A program made the translations under genes and the position numbers. Below, in pieces: positions 45,201 through 56,900 of a stretch of 64,000 nt of DNA. The notes under the pieces were generated by a model. That model saw nothing but the letters and a program-made list of their open reading frames with translations, was not told the origin of the DNA and searched no databases. Every line of letters begins with the position of its first letter. Positions within the stretch are counted from its first letter, which is position 1. This stretch comes from Acanthochlamys bracteata (lineage: Eukaryota; Streptophyta; Magnoliopsida; Pandanales; Velloziaceae): positions 5,558,001 through 5,622,000 of the forward strand of contig CM034141.1 in assembly GCA_019914995.1 (NCBI GenBank). Direction: 5' to 3'.

Positions 45201-48070
45201 ACGTTGTCCATTTTGCTTGTCACATGTTATCCAAAAGTCATTAGTAGGATACGTGGAACTATTTGCAGATATATATCATTTGAAATTATATATCTTGATC
45301 TTGCCATTTTGCTCACCCTTTGTCTTAAATTAGTTAGTTCTAAATCTAACATGTTTTCTTCAGAAGACTGAATGTATTGTTTTGTGTATATATTCATTTG
45401 AGGTTTTTCTTTGGTTTCATCTTACCATCTTTTAATTGTGGTAAGAGTAAAAATGTTCATGAAGTTTGTTATTTTCGCTTACTGAAATTTGGGAGAAGTC
45501 CTTGTAGTTTTGCTTATGTGCTTGTTTTGCAAAGCTAAAATGACATCATTAGTACTGAAGAGCTGCAGATACATAATACTTCATGGTGATTATGCAATAA
45601 TTTGCTTTCTTATGTGCTGCGTCATTATAACTATTCTTCAATATGACCACTCTCTTGTCTTTGATAACTATTTTATCACCGATGAACTACTTCTTGTTTT
45701 CAGCTCGCCTTTACATGTGCTGTTTATCCTTCATTGATTCTGGCCTACATGGGGCAAGCTGCTTTCTTGTCTAAACATCACGCAATCGAGAGACACTGTG
45801 GTATTGGGTTTTATATTTCTGTTCCTGGTAACTACGATTCCCCTGTGCTGTGTGTTAGAGTTGATGTTACTAAAATGTGTTCAGAAATATTGACTGATAT
45901 TTCATCATATTTCACTGATAACTTTTTACTTTTCTAGAACACCTAAGGTGGCCAGTTATGGTAATTGCTTTACTAGCAGCCGTGGTTGGAAGCCAAGCAA
46001 TTATCACAGCGACTTTCTCAATCATCAGACAATGCATGGCTTTGGGCTGCTTCCCAAGGGTCAAGATAGTCCATACATCATCCAAAGTTCATGGCCAGAT
46101 ATACATTCCGGAGATTAACTGGATCCTGATGATCTTGTGCTTGGCCGTCACTGTTGGTTTTAGAGACATAAAGCATATGGCAAATGCATCAGGTATATAA
46201 TTCTAGCAGACCTCGAAAGTGTCTAATGTGCTTTTTCTATTTGGTGAACTCAACATTGGCAGAAAACATTTGTGCTACATGTTGTAGATCCTCTACAATT
46301 TTGATCATGTTATCCTTAATGCCATAACTATAGTATCAGAAGAAAATGTTTCTATAAGGTAGAGTATTAACTTAAAACTGAAGGTGTTACTAAATATAGA
46401 AGACTAAATGCTGGACTTACACTTGTATGAGAAACAAGAATAAGTTGTGTTATCCATCTGTTGGCTTGCTTGCAGAAGTACCTAGCGATGGCATGTTCTC
46501 CAATTAGAGAATATAGGAGATGCCTTGTCCACTTTAGTTTGCTTTCTTGTCTGAAATCTGTATGCAGGATTATTTATGCTAGAGTAAATTTCGTCTATAT
46601 CTTTTCGGTGGTCATTATTATTATAATTAAAAAAATCTCCATAACAGAACATACATGATGTTCTTATGATAATCTCGCATGTTATGATAATGTGCTTGTT
46701 CTTTCTTGGCAGGCTTGGCAGTCATTACAGTGATGTTAGTTACCACATGCTTGATGTCTCTGGTTATGTTCTTATGCTGGCGCAAGAGTGTTTTATTGGC
46801 TATATGTTTCTTTTTCCTCTTTGGTTTTATAGAGGGAACCTATTTTGCATTTTATCTTGTCAAGGTCCTTGAGGGAGCGTGGGTCCCAATTCTTATTGCC
46901 TTCATCTTCATGGTGGCTATGTATGTCTGGCACTACGGCATGCAGAAGAGATATGAATATGATGCTGAAAATAAGCTCTCCATCAGCGATGTCGTTGGGC
47001 TCAGCTCTTTCCTTGGCGGAATTGTTCGTGTGAGGGGCATAGGGCTTGTATACACAGAACTGATGTCAGGCATCCCATCCCTCTTCTCACACTTTGTGAT
47101 AAACCTTCCTGCAATTCACCAGGTTTGCTTTTATCTTCTCGCTTTCTATAAAACATAAATTCAAGAACAAAAATTGGTACCATTTTTCTTCTGCACTTTT
47201 ATAGTGTACTTACTTGGAACCATAACCATTAGTGTTGACAAAACATAGGGTATCATCAAATCCAGTAAGTTATGAATATGTGGAGAAATAATAATTAATG
47301 TGATAGATTATTCAAGGATAATTGCTATAATCTTCTATTTCTGCTACAGAATATCAATATTTGAAAATGTACCTGTTACTTGTCATGTCATGATCCTGTA
47401 AAATATGATTCAACAGGTTGTTATCTTCCTCTGCATTAAATCCGTCCCAGTTCCTCATGTCAATCATCAGGAGCGGTTCCTAGTGGGCCGTGTTGGTCAA
47501 AGAGAACATTTTATGTACAGGTGCATAGCTCGATACGGTTACCGTGAAATTCACCAGGATGATCACGTATTCGAGAGAGATTTAGTTTCTGCTATTGCTT
47601 GGTTCATCAGCTCTGAAACCCACGGGGAGGAGCATCTAAGGTTAGAACAACCTGATGCAAATGCTGAGGAGAGAATGTCGGTTGTTAGTGCTGAATCCGA
47701 AATATTACAAGAGGAGGATGCTTCTGATATACCTGGCCCTTCTAGCACTCCACAGGGTGAGATTACAGAGATGCATTCTATGGATGGAGGAGTTAGACCT
47801 AGAAAGAGGGTGAGATTTGTTCTACCTGAGCATCCGACTGCTGCGCAAGTGCAGGAGGAGCTGGATCATCTTGCGCGTGCAAGAGAAGAAGGCACTGCAT
47901 ACATACATGGGCACTGCTATATCAGGGCGAAGAATGGCTCTGGATGGTTGAAGAGTCTGGCTATCAATTACTTGTACGATTTCATGAGGAGAAACTCTAG
48001 AGGACCAACACTTGCTGTCAGCATCCCTCATGCCTCCACCCTGGAAGTTACGATGCTTTATGAAGTTTGA
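42208..48070 (+). CDS. KT/HAK/KUP family potassium transporter
   Basis: Coding exons 42208-42249, 43104-43605, 43691-43744, 44509-44769, 44856-44908, 45704-45827, 45938-46192, 46713-47122 and 47417-48070 stay in phase for 784 residues, a typical HAK/KUP length. About 12 membrane helices fill residues 20-570, followed by a cytosolic tail ending [13 protein letters not shown]. Family blocks seen: [93 protein letters not shown] and IKSVPVPHV. These proteins move K+ with H+ across plasma or vacuolar membranes. The first-helix motif, usually GDxSTSPLY, reads GSMSTSPLY here, so a conserved acidic residue is serine. Closest in feel to KUP10/KUP11-type members, but I do not assign an orthologue. A TATA box, a CT repeat and a 6-codon upstream ORF precede it. 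Exon 2 may also start at 43101 (one extra Gln). Confidence 0.94.
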
Positions 48071-49212
48071 ACCACCTGAGCAAATAGCTAGTTAAGTTTT
48101 GGTAACGCACGTTTCTTTTTGCTGCGACATGCTAAGATTCTTTGATACTTTCTTTTTGGCAAGTGCTAATAGTTAATGATAGTCCACCGTTGGAATCTGT
48201 CTACTGGTTGTTGCATTGAAGGGCGGAAAGGATAGGAAATGCAAACACAAACCTATGGAGTTTTGGGGATATTAGACTTGTAATGCTTTTGCTGGATTTT
48301 GATTTTCTTCGTATGTTTTTTGGCATTCTAATGCTACCACGGAAACTACTTGAAAAGTATGCGAAATGAAAGGAATTCATTCCTGATTGCTGCAAGTAGC
48401 TCTCCCTTTATAATTGTGTCAAGTTCTAGTTAAACTCCTGGTCATTGCTCAATAGATGTATGAATCTTCTTACATTGAAGTTGTGTTTCTGCTCAAATTT
48501 TGTTGAGGCATCTTAGTTTGGATGTCTGATTTATAGTTAAGACTCTATTACTTATTAGTATATCAGATGTGTTCTATTCGGTGAGGTATCGAATATTTTC
48601 TACTCTTATTGCCTTATTTATTACCAATGAAGGTGTAATCTAATGCAGCAAAGTTACTATGACACTTGGTACATTGTTCTAAAGATTGATAGAAATAGCA
48701 GACGTTTTATTTTGGATATCTTTTGTCCAAGTTCATGAAATACTACTATTTTTTTTTTTACCAAGATGAGAAATACTTGATCATACAAGGTCTCCATGAT
48801 TTATTATTATTATTATTATTATGAGATATTTGAGATAAAAAACGACAAATAAAGAAAATTTATCTTTATTATTCTTCAAGAGAACAATTTTTATAGTTAA
48901 TGTTGATTTTTAATAATTTTTATAAAAATATTTCACGAAAAAATCATCCAGATATTTGGCATTTATGAATTCAGTAAAAACAAATTGCTACTTTTGAAGC
49001 AAGTATACTTGTCTGCTTTTATGACCACATTAATCATTTTCTTTTAAAAGCTTTAAAACCCCCCACAGCCATTCCCTTTCCCCTCTCTTTCTATAATGCT
49101 AATAAACCTCTCCAACGATGAAAAACCCAAAGAAGGATTCGCTCATTCTTTGATCTAGAATCTTCAGTTCCTTTTTTGTTTTCCTCCAAAAAATTTCATC
49201 CAGATATTAAAC
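48071..49212. other. 3' UTR of transporter, spacer and promoter of NHL gene
   Basis: No gene seen. It includes a (TTA)n run at about 48804-48822 and a CT-rich stretch at about 49066-49095 that probably belongs to the NHL promoter or leader. Confidence 0.5.
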
Positions 49213-52200
49213 ATGGAGGAAAGGAGAAGATTTGTTGTTTTTTTTCTCTTGGTTTTAATGGTTTTGCTGGCCAGTATTCACCAGTCCGTTGCTTTACCTT
49301 CTCCAACAAGTGAGTCTAAACTATTACGTTGCTTTTGTTTTTCCCTTGAATTTGCTGTTGTTTATTTTCTTCTCACTTTTTTGCGTTCGAGTTTTTTTTT
49401 TAGCAGAGATCATAACTGGGATGCTCTCAAATGTTCTGTCTGCTCTCTGGAACAGATTCTGGTCTTTTATTCCCATTACTCGTAGTGGTAGGTTTTGTTA
49501 ATATCTGAACCATTATTTTATTTTTTTCTAGTTTTTTCTGTGAATATTAGCATGATCATTGACTATGATGGATTTATGTTCTATAAAATCTTGTCTTGTG
49601 TTAATAGCTTCAAAAAGAATATGCCTCGTTCTTTCCTTTTTGGACTTTGGCTTTCTTTATGAACCCCATTTTTGCTTAGCATAAATGAAGAACATAATCT
49701 TCGTGTTAGATGTATTCAGTTTTTGTTTCATCTGTTGTTGCTCACGGAAATGCACCGTATGCTAGTTTAGTACTTATTTATTAGCTCTATATGCGTACTT
49801 TTAAAAGGATAGTTGGGTTTAGAAAAGAAAATGATGTATGTTTGTTTTTCTGATTGCTTGGATCCACAGGAAACTATTTTTCTCCTTATATTTCTCTTTT
49901 GCCTTTCGCTTCCTTGGTTTATGGTCTAGTTTCACTACAACTTTTATTCCTAGAGAATATAGGATTTTTTTACCATTATAATCGATTCATAAAATTTCAA
50001 CTTCAAGTTGGTACTTCTTATAGTTCTGACACAGAATTTTCTTATAATGATAGTGATTTCTTGGCGTCCTACAGTGAAGTTTGAGAGTGGGTACACAGTT
50101 GAGACTGTGTTTGATGGAACCAAACATGGGATCGAGCCACACTCTGTGGAAGTGGATCACAATGGGGATCTTCTACTCCTCGATTCAGTTAATAGCGCCA
50201 TTTATAGAATTTTTCCACCGTTGACAAGATGTGAGTACTTGCCTTTTTGTTAAGGGGGTGTTATTAAGGGTTTGTCTTTTCACCACTAATGCGTGGTCTA
50301 TATTTGCAACATTATGTTCCATTCTATTCTTTGGTAGTAAGCTTTTGAACCTGCATATATATTCAGATTACTATAGTGGCTTACTTTTCATGTATTTAAC
50401 ATAGCCATCAAAACGAGCACTCCATTTTGCCTACCTGTGCTAGAATTTCTACCCTTTCCTTTTGAGTGTAGTTTGCCAAATCATATTAGCATCTTAGAAG
50501 AATTGTGTTTGAACTTAGGAAGCTATTACAAGATGTGAAAGATTAGAGCAAAGCCTATTGACAATGAATGGTAATAAATTCTCTGCTGTTTTGAAGCCAT
50601 ATTAGGTATCTCGCACAGGAATGTCTTAAATGGACAAGAGTAGAACATGATTGAATGAAGAAGATTTTAACAACATAATGACAGCTTTAAAACAATAGCT
50701 AAATTGATTTTGTGATTGCTTGTCGATAACATTCTAGGGGTGAAATGTAGCAGTGTCATATGCTTACGTTGCAGTCAGCCAGATTTTGTAATAGTTAATC
50801 TCAAAAGGTTTACAGCATTGCATTTGCCATATCAGCAAATGAAAGCATGGTTTCTCTTATAAGAAAAGAAAAGTGGAGAGATAAAATTCGTACTGATTTT
50901 GTTGGAGTCTCTTGTAGCTTTTCTGTTATTCATCTTAAGATCATCATCTTCTTAAAATCTCTTTGCTTGAGATATTGAGAGCTTACTTTCAGTTTGTCCA
51001 TTCATTTCCTAATGTCTCTATTTTGATGGTGTTAACAGATAGTAGACCAAAGCTTGTTGCTGGTTCAGCTGAGGGCTATAGTGGCCATGTTGACGGGAAA
51101 CCTAGAGAGGCAAGGATGAATCACCCAAGAGGATTTGCTTTGGATGATAGAGGGAATATATATGTTGCTGACACATCAAACACAGCAATAAGGAAAGTCA
51201 ATGATAGAGGTATATGGTTTTTAAACACATCTTCAGTCTGATGTCTGTATTAAGGCAATAGAATTATTTTTGGAACAGAAGTCTTTTCTTAATATGATTC
51301 TGTATTATTGAGTTGTAATCAGCTTATCACTTGAAAAGAAAAAAAAGATGCATCAATGATGAACAAGACGAAAACCACTCAGTTTTTACTACCATGTGCA
51401 ATTAGGAGTTACTACTATTGCTGGAGGGAAGTCGAAAAGCAAGGAACATGTTGATGGACCGAGTGAATTCGCAAAGTTTTCTGCTGATTTTGACTTGGTT
51501 TATATCACAAGTAGCTGCTCTCTTCTGATAGTAGACAGAGGATATCATGCGATCAGGGAGATCCAACTACATATTGATGATTGTTCCAGCCACTATGTGA
51601 ATGGTGTTACTCTAGGTACTTACATGATTTTTCATTTATGTTTAAGCCAATAACTAAAAGAATAAGTAAAAGACAATGGTCTGATAAATGTGAAAGTTAT
51701 CTACTCAGAGATTTATTGTTTGTTTGTTGAACTAATTTGCAGGGATCATAGGACTCTGCCTGGCTGGTTTCTTTGGCTACATGATTGCTTTCTTGCAACA
51801 CCGACTGTTATTAAAAGATGTAAGTTCCTAATAAGCACCTCTTCTATCTGAAAATGAATGAGAAGTAGAGTTGTATCTCTTCTAGTCATGCTGCAAGTGC
51901 AATGTAACTTAAAGTTTCACCCTAGACCTCATTTTCTCGTGCCATCTGATATGACAACATTAAGTAATTCTTGCTGCTAAATGAGGAGCGCTTGTTATCT
52001 CAGTATGCTTCTTGTCTTTAACATACTGATGGTATACTTGTGCTGATAAACAATCATTGCAGGAACCTAGAACTCCTAGAAGGGGAAGTACTCCATATTA
52101 TTATCAGAAAATTGTTAAAGCATCCATCAGAAGACCGCTAATTCAATCTGAAGATGAAGCAGTCATGGAAGAGGAAGGCAGTTTATTCACTTCAATCTGG

Positions 52201-52482
52201 AATCTTTTCTCTGGCTTGCTCGGTTTCTTTTCAGTTTTCAGAAGGAAAACACATCAATATTCTAACCAGAATCTGTTCTGTCATCATCAGGCTTCAAATT
52301 CATGGCCTGTAGAAGAAAGCTTCATGATATCTAAAGAAGACCAGCCGCCTCCTATGGAGCCGTCAACTCCAACACCACGCAAGAGCTACGCCTTTATGAG
52401 CAACTATCCCGAGAAACTACAGCAGTTGAAACAAAACCAAGCTTATTACAATGAATGGAGTGAAGAGCCAAAAAAGCAGTAA
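49213..52482 (+). CDS. NHL-repeat-containing membrane protein
   Basis: Coding exons 49213-49309, 49407-49487, 50075-50230, 51039-51209, 51406-51615, 51743-51819 and 52063-52482 join in phase to 403 residues. A signal peptide (MEERRR then a hydrophobic run to about residue 28) leads into a short linker (KIITGMLSNVLSALW). NHL beta-propeller blades follow: GIEPHSVEVDHNGDLLLLDS, NHPRGFALDDRGNIYVADT and FDLVYITSSCSLLIVDR. A membrane helix (IIGLCLAGFFGYMIAF, about 239-256) and a cytosolic tail with PRTPRRGSTPYY and proline-rich text complete it. NHL propellers usually bind proteins or ligands; for this plant family the partner is unknown. The topology implies that the propeller is outside the cytosol. 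As I recall, Arabidopsis NHL genes At1g23880/At1g23890 sit next to gamma-adaptin At1g23900, the same order as here. Confidence 0.9.
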
Positions 52483-52830
52483 CATGTAAAGTAACACAAC
52501 CAGAATTCTTCAGGAGCTCAAATCAACTATGACCAAAGCAGTGACTGAACCAATAAGATCACTTGATATACAAGTTATAGTTGCAGATTCTGAGAATTAT
52601 CATTAGTTCTTCTGTTAATACCAAGTGTTAGATTTAAGAGAAGAATGAGATTTGTTACTGTTTTGTACATCAAGAGTTTTGAACGTTCTGTGAATTAGTG
52701 ATTAATGTTGTGACCACAAACAATGAAATTAAAAAAAAAAATTGGATGGCCCATTGATTGTTGTTCTTGAGTGTTTCTTGATGGAATGTGCTTCATGGAT
52801 GTAGGCGAAGGAATGTGCTTCATGGATTAG

Positions 52831-53090
52831 GGTGCGTTTGTTTTTTTTTTCATCCAACGAAACTTTTCAATTTTTCATTTCACGTTTTTCATACATATTT
52901 TATAAGTATTTAAAAAATTTATTTAAAAATTTAGAAAGTGTAGAAAAATTTTATATAATGAGATCTTTTTATTCTATATTTTTATTAATTTTTTAGAAGT
53001 AAAAAAATAAAACTCAATTTTTAAAAAAGATAAAAATATTTTTTATTTCAGAAAAATTTCATTTTATAAATAATTCTAAATGCACTTTTA
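52831..53090. repeat. Copy of the dispersed AT-rich repeat family
   Basis: It begins ggtgcgtttgttttttt, shows 'catattttataagtatttaa', 'aatttagaaagtgtagaaaa' and 'aaaaaagataaaaatatttt', and ends aataattctaaatgcac. It matches 53491-53757 block for block. Confidence 0.65.
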
Positions 53091-53325
53091 AAATAATTTT
53101 TTTTAAAATAAAGTATATTTTTGTAATTTTTAAAAAATAAATTTTATTTTTTTGAATTAAAAGAAATAATAAAAATAAATGTTAAAAAATTTTACTATAT
53201 AAATTTTTTTATACTTTCTAAAATTTTAAATAAATTTTTTAAATATTTATAAAAAATATATTAAAAATTATAAAATAAAAAATTTAAAAACTGTTTTTGA
53301 AAACGCTAAATCAAACATTCTCTAA
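53090..53325. repeat. Inverted copy of the AT-rich repeat, tail to tail with the previous copy
   Basis: Its reverse complement reads gagaatgtttgatttagcg, then 'ttttttattttataattttt', then 'atattttttataaatattt', then 'attttagaaagtataaaaaa', the same block order as the preceding copy. The two together form a long imperfect inverted repeat. Confidence 0.5.
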
Positions 53326-53490
53326 ATCTCAATACGTTTATATATATATATATATAACATGTTTTGAGGATCTGAAAGAAAGGTTCCGTAAAAGCCTAAT
53401 ATTCTTTCAGACAAATATAATACCTCGTAAATCATACATATTTACATCCCTGATATTTTAACTCCATTATCAAACGAAACAAACAAAGAC

Positions 53491-53757
53491 GTTGTTTGGT
53501 TCTCCAGTTTCAAAAACTGCTTATCAATTTTTTTTAATTTTTTTTTAATTTATATTTTTTAATACATATTTTATAAATATATAAAAATTTTATTTAAAAA
53601 TTTAGAAAGTGTAAAAAAATTTTACGAAATGAAATTTTTTTATTGTATATTATTATTATTTTTTTTAAAGTAAAAAAAATATAGCTCATTTTTTAAAAAA
53701 GATAAAAATATTTTTATTTTATAAAAACTTTATTTCATAAGCAATCCGAAACGCCAC
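53491..53757. repeat. Copy of the dispersed AT-rich repeat family
   Basis: It begins gttgtttggttctcc, shares 'tacatattttataaatat', 'aatttagaaagtgtaaaaaa' and 'aaaaaagataaaaatatttt' with 52831-53090, and ends ataagcaatccgaaacgcca. Confidence 0.65.
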
Positions 53758-53985
53758 CACAATCCAAAAGAATAATTCCTTGGTTAATCAAAACTAAATT
53801 AAAATAATTGCTTTTCTTTCATAAAACTAATTAAAAAAATTATTATTCTTTTTCAGATCCAGTTTCACTTCTCTCTCGTTCTCTGTTGGTTCTTTGATTC
53901 CGTTCCTCCTCTCTCTCTCGCTGGCCGGATCTCCACCGGCCATCACCGTTCTTCACTTCGTCGTCCATCTCCGGATCTCTAAGCC

Positions 53986-56900
53986 ATGAATCCTTTCTCT
54001 TCCGGCACTCGTCTCCGGTATTCGTTCTGATATCATTTTTTAATGTCCAATCGACAGTTCTCTCTGATTTTTTCTCTTCGTTCGTGATTTGGAGTTGGTG
54101 AATTTCTTTTTGGTTTTGTTTTTGTTTGAATCACAAATCTGTCACAGGGATGTTGAGCTGAATCGATTAGTAGTTCGGATCTTAGAGTATTGGCTTCATT
54201 TTCATGTGGAGTAGTTGGAATTGTACTACATTTTTCTGGCGGATTAATATTTTTGGAATCTGGTTGTTTTTGTTAAATTAGCTCATTTATTTGTTTGCTC
54301 GTCCAACTTAGTGAACGTCTTTCTATTCTAGTGTAATCACTGATGACATTTCTAGTTTGATTCTAAGGTTATGAACTGAGTATATTGAAATTTAGATTGC
54401 TGGATTTGTTCGTTTTCTTTTTTGGGAGTTGAGTTTTGCATGTTTGAGAACTGAAAATTGATGTAGCTGATATGGGTGTTTTGATAGGCTTGAAATTCAG
54501 TTTTAGAGTTTCGGTTTGGCTTTATTTTCTTGTGGGAACACTCTCTAGTTTGATTTTGGAGGTCTATACATTGAATAGAGAATTGTTGAATGCATAGTCT
54601 TTATATGGGGGTTTTCAGACTGGATTATCAGTTTTTGAGAACAAACAATTGATGTAGCTGATAGGATTGAAATTCAGTTGGAGTTTTAATAGAATTTGTT
54701 TTAGACTTAAAAACTAGTTTGTATTGTTGATTTGTTGATAAAATTAGGAGCAATAGTTTTGGTTCAAATATAGTGGTCTCTGGGTGTATTGTTTTCTGTC
54801 TTGTAAATATTTTTACATGACTTTGCTGTACAGGGATATGATTCGAGCTATACGGGCTTGTAAAACTGCTGCAGAAGAGCGAGCAGTTGTAAGAAAAGAA
54901 TGTGCTGCTATACGTGCTGCAATCAGTGAGAATGATCAAGACTACAGACACCGGAATCTTGCTAAGCTCATGTTCATACATATGCTTGGCTACCCAACTC
55001 ATTTCGGTCAAATGGAGTGCTTGAAGTTGATTGCCTCTGCTGGGTTTCCCGAGAAAAGGATAGGGTATCTTGGGCTTATGTTGCTTCTTGATGAAAGACA
55101 AGAAGTTCTTATGCTTGTTACGAACTCATTGAAGCAGTATCCTATACACTGAAATCAATAGCTTAGATCCTCTCGTTTTCTTCTTTTCTTTTTCTAATAG
55201 ATATATTCTTTATTAGGACTCATAAGCTAATTTCCTTTGCTAATTTAAGAAAAGAAAAATTGCTTGACACATAACCAGAGATCTTAATCACTCAAATCCA
55301 TACATCGTTGGTCTTGCTCTCTGTGCTTTAGGAAACATATGCTCTGCAGAAATGGCAAGGGATCTTTCACCTGAAGTGGAGAGACTGCTGCAAAGTAGAG
55401 ATCCGAACATTAAGAAAAAAGTACCTCCTTTAAGCTTCCTATGTTAACTATCTGAATGACTTAGTTTAAACTTGCCATATGGTATTCATGCTTACTTTAA
55501 ATGTGACTGGGGTGTCCATGGTTATTTTCTTGCTTCAAGGCTATTAATCCATGGCTTTGAGGCATATAGTTTGCAGTGGTGATGGTGCTTATATGTTTTA
55601 TCAATAAATAATATGGTTTTGTTGAGATATAGTTGTTCTTTCCTCTAGATATGGATGTATGCACAGATGCTATGATAAGTTATGCTGTTGGTTCCATTAT
55701 TGGTTTGCTCTTCAACGTTCTCATTTTTATAGTTATATGTCGCTTTGGACTTCAGATGTCTTTATTCATGTAGTTTTCACATTTTTAGGAGTTGAAGTTA
55801 CAAATCTAGTTTTATTTTATTTGTCTCAGGAGTGCAGTAAAGGCTTAGTTTGTTGTTGTTGTTGTCTCAGGAGTGCAGTATATCTCCACCAAGTGGGGTA
55901 AGGATTAGTTGTTGTTGTTGTAGCAACACATAGATATTCATTGTTCGCCAATTATCCAAGTTCCTAAAACACTCTCTTCCCTTGGTTATGAGGGTCCAGC
56001 ACATTGCATGGTCCGGTAGAGTCCATTTCAGGCAACCTTTCCCAGTTACATCCTTCCTAGATGCATCTCCAGATTGCTAGGCTCAAGTCTTATAATCATG
56101 TCTGCCTATACTTATAAGAATGCATGCAGAAGTATAAATATACATGCACATGCATGTACTTCAATATCCTGCTTATTGTCCGTGTCGCACCCTACTTTCT
56201 AGAAACTGTGATATTGACTCTTTCCTCTTTTCACTTTCTTGTCCTGTTTCTGTTTGTTGCCACACTTTCTTGTGCATGTGTTATGGTATTGGTTTTGATT
56301 TCTGGTGACAATTGTTTGCTTCTGTCGGTCAGGCTGCACTATGTTCTATAAGGATTGTAAGAAAAGTTCCAGATTTGGCGGAGAATATAATGACCCCTGC
56401 AGCTGCTTTACTCAAGGAAAAGCATCACGGAGTTTTGTTATCTGCGGTTCAGCTTTGCACAGATCTCTGCAAAGCTAGTCCAGAAGCCCTTCAGTACGTA
56501 AGAAAGGTATAATCATATAGAAATGACATGCTACTTTTACAGTTTTAAATGTTTGGATCAATGGCAGTATGACAAACCTGTCAGTGAGCTAGATTGTGTT
56601 TTACTTGCTCACAAGGCAATATAGCTGAAAGGCGCTTTTATTAATTAGGTATGAGGTGCTAACTTCTAGGTGATTCAACCTGTACAGTTCTCTTCTTTAT
56701 TTGAATGTTCTGTGGTTATTTACTATGATACTTCAGCTGCTAAGTGCTTGCTCACTCCTGTGCTAGACATTTATGGAAATATGCTTCCTTTTAGGTCTGA
56801 GTAGGTTCAGAATGTCCATTGAGGTTGACTCAACCTGATAATCCACTACATGCTTTTGTTTTTTTTGTTGGTCCAGCAGTTATATACAATAGTGGTCACA

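Larger units (their letters stand above)
52483..53860. other. Spacer rich in the dispersed AT repeat
   Basis: It contains the NHL 3' untranslated region, then repeat copies at 52831-53090, about 53090-53325 (inverted) and 53491-53757, with a (TA)n run at about 53339-53357. No gene seen. Confidence 0.55.

Noticed and set aside
49854..50084. Open frame suggesting an extra NHL-gene exon at about 49870
   Set aside because: The peptide (SPYISLLPFASLVYG) is unlike the family, while the exon starting at 50075 joins exon 2 perfectly in phase (AGT G|TG AAG).
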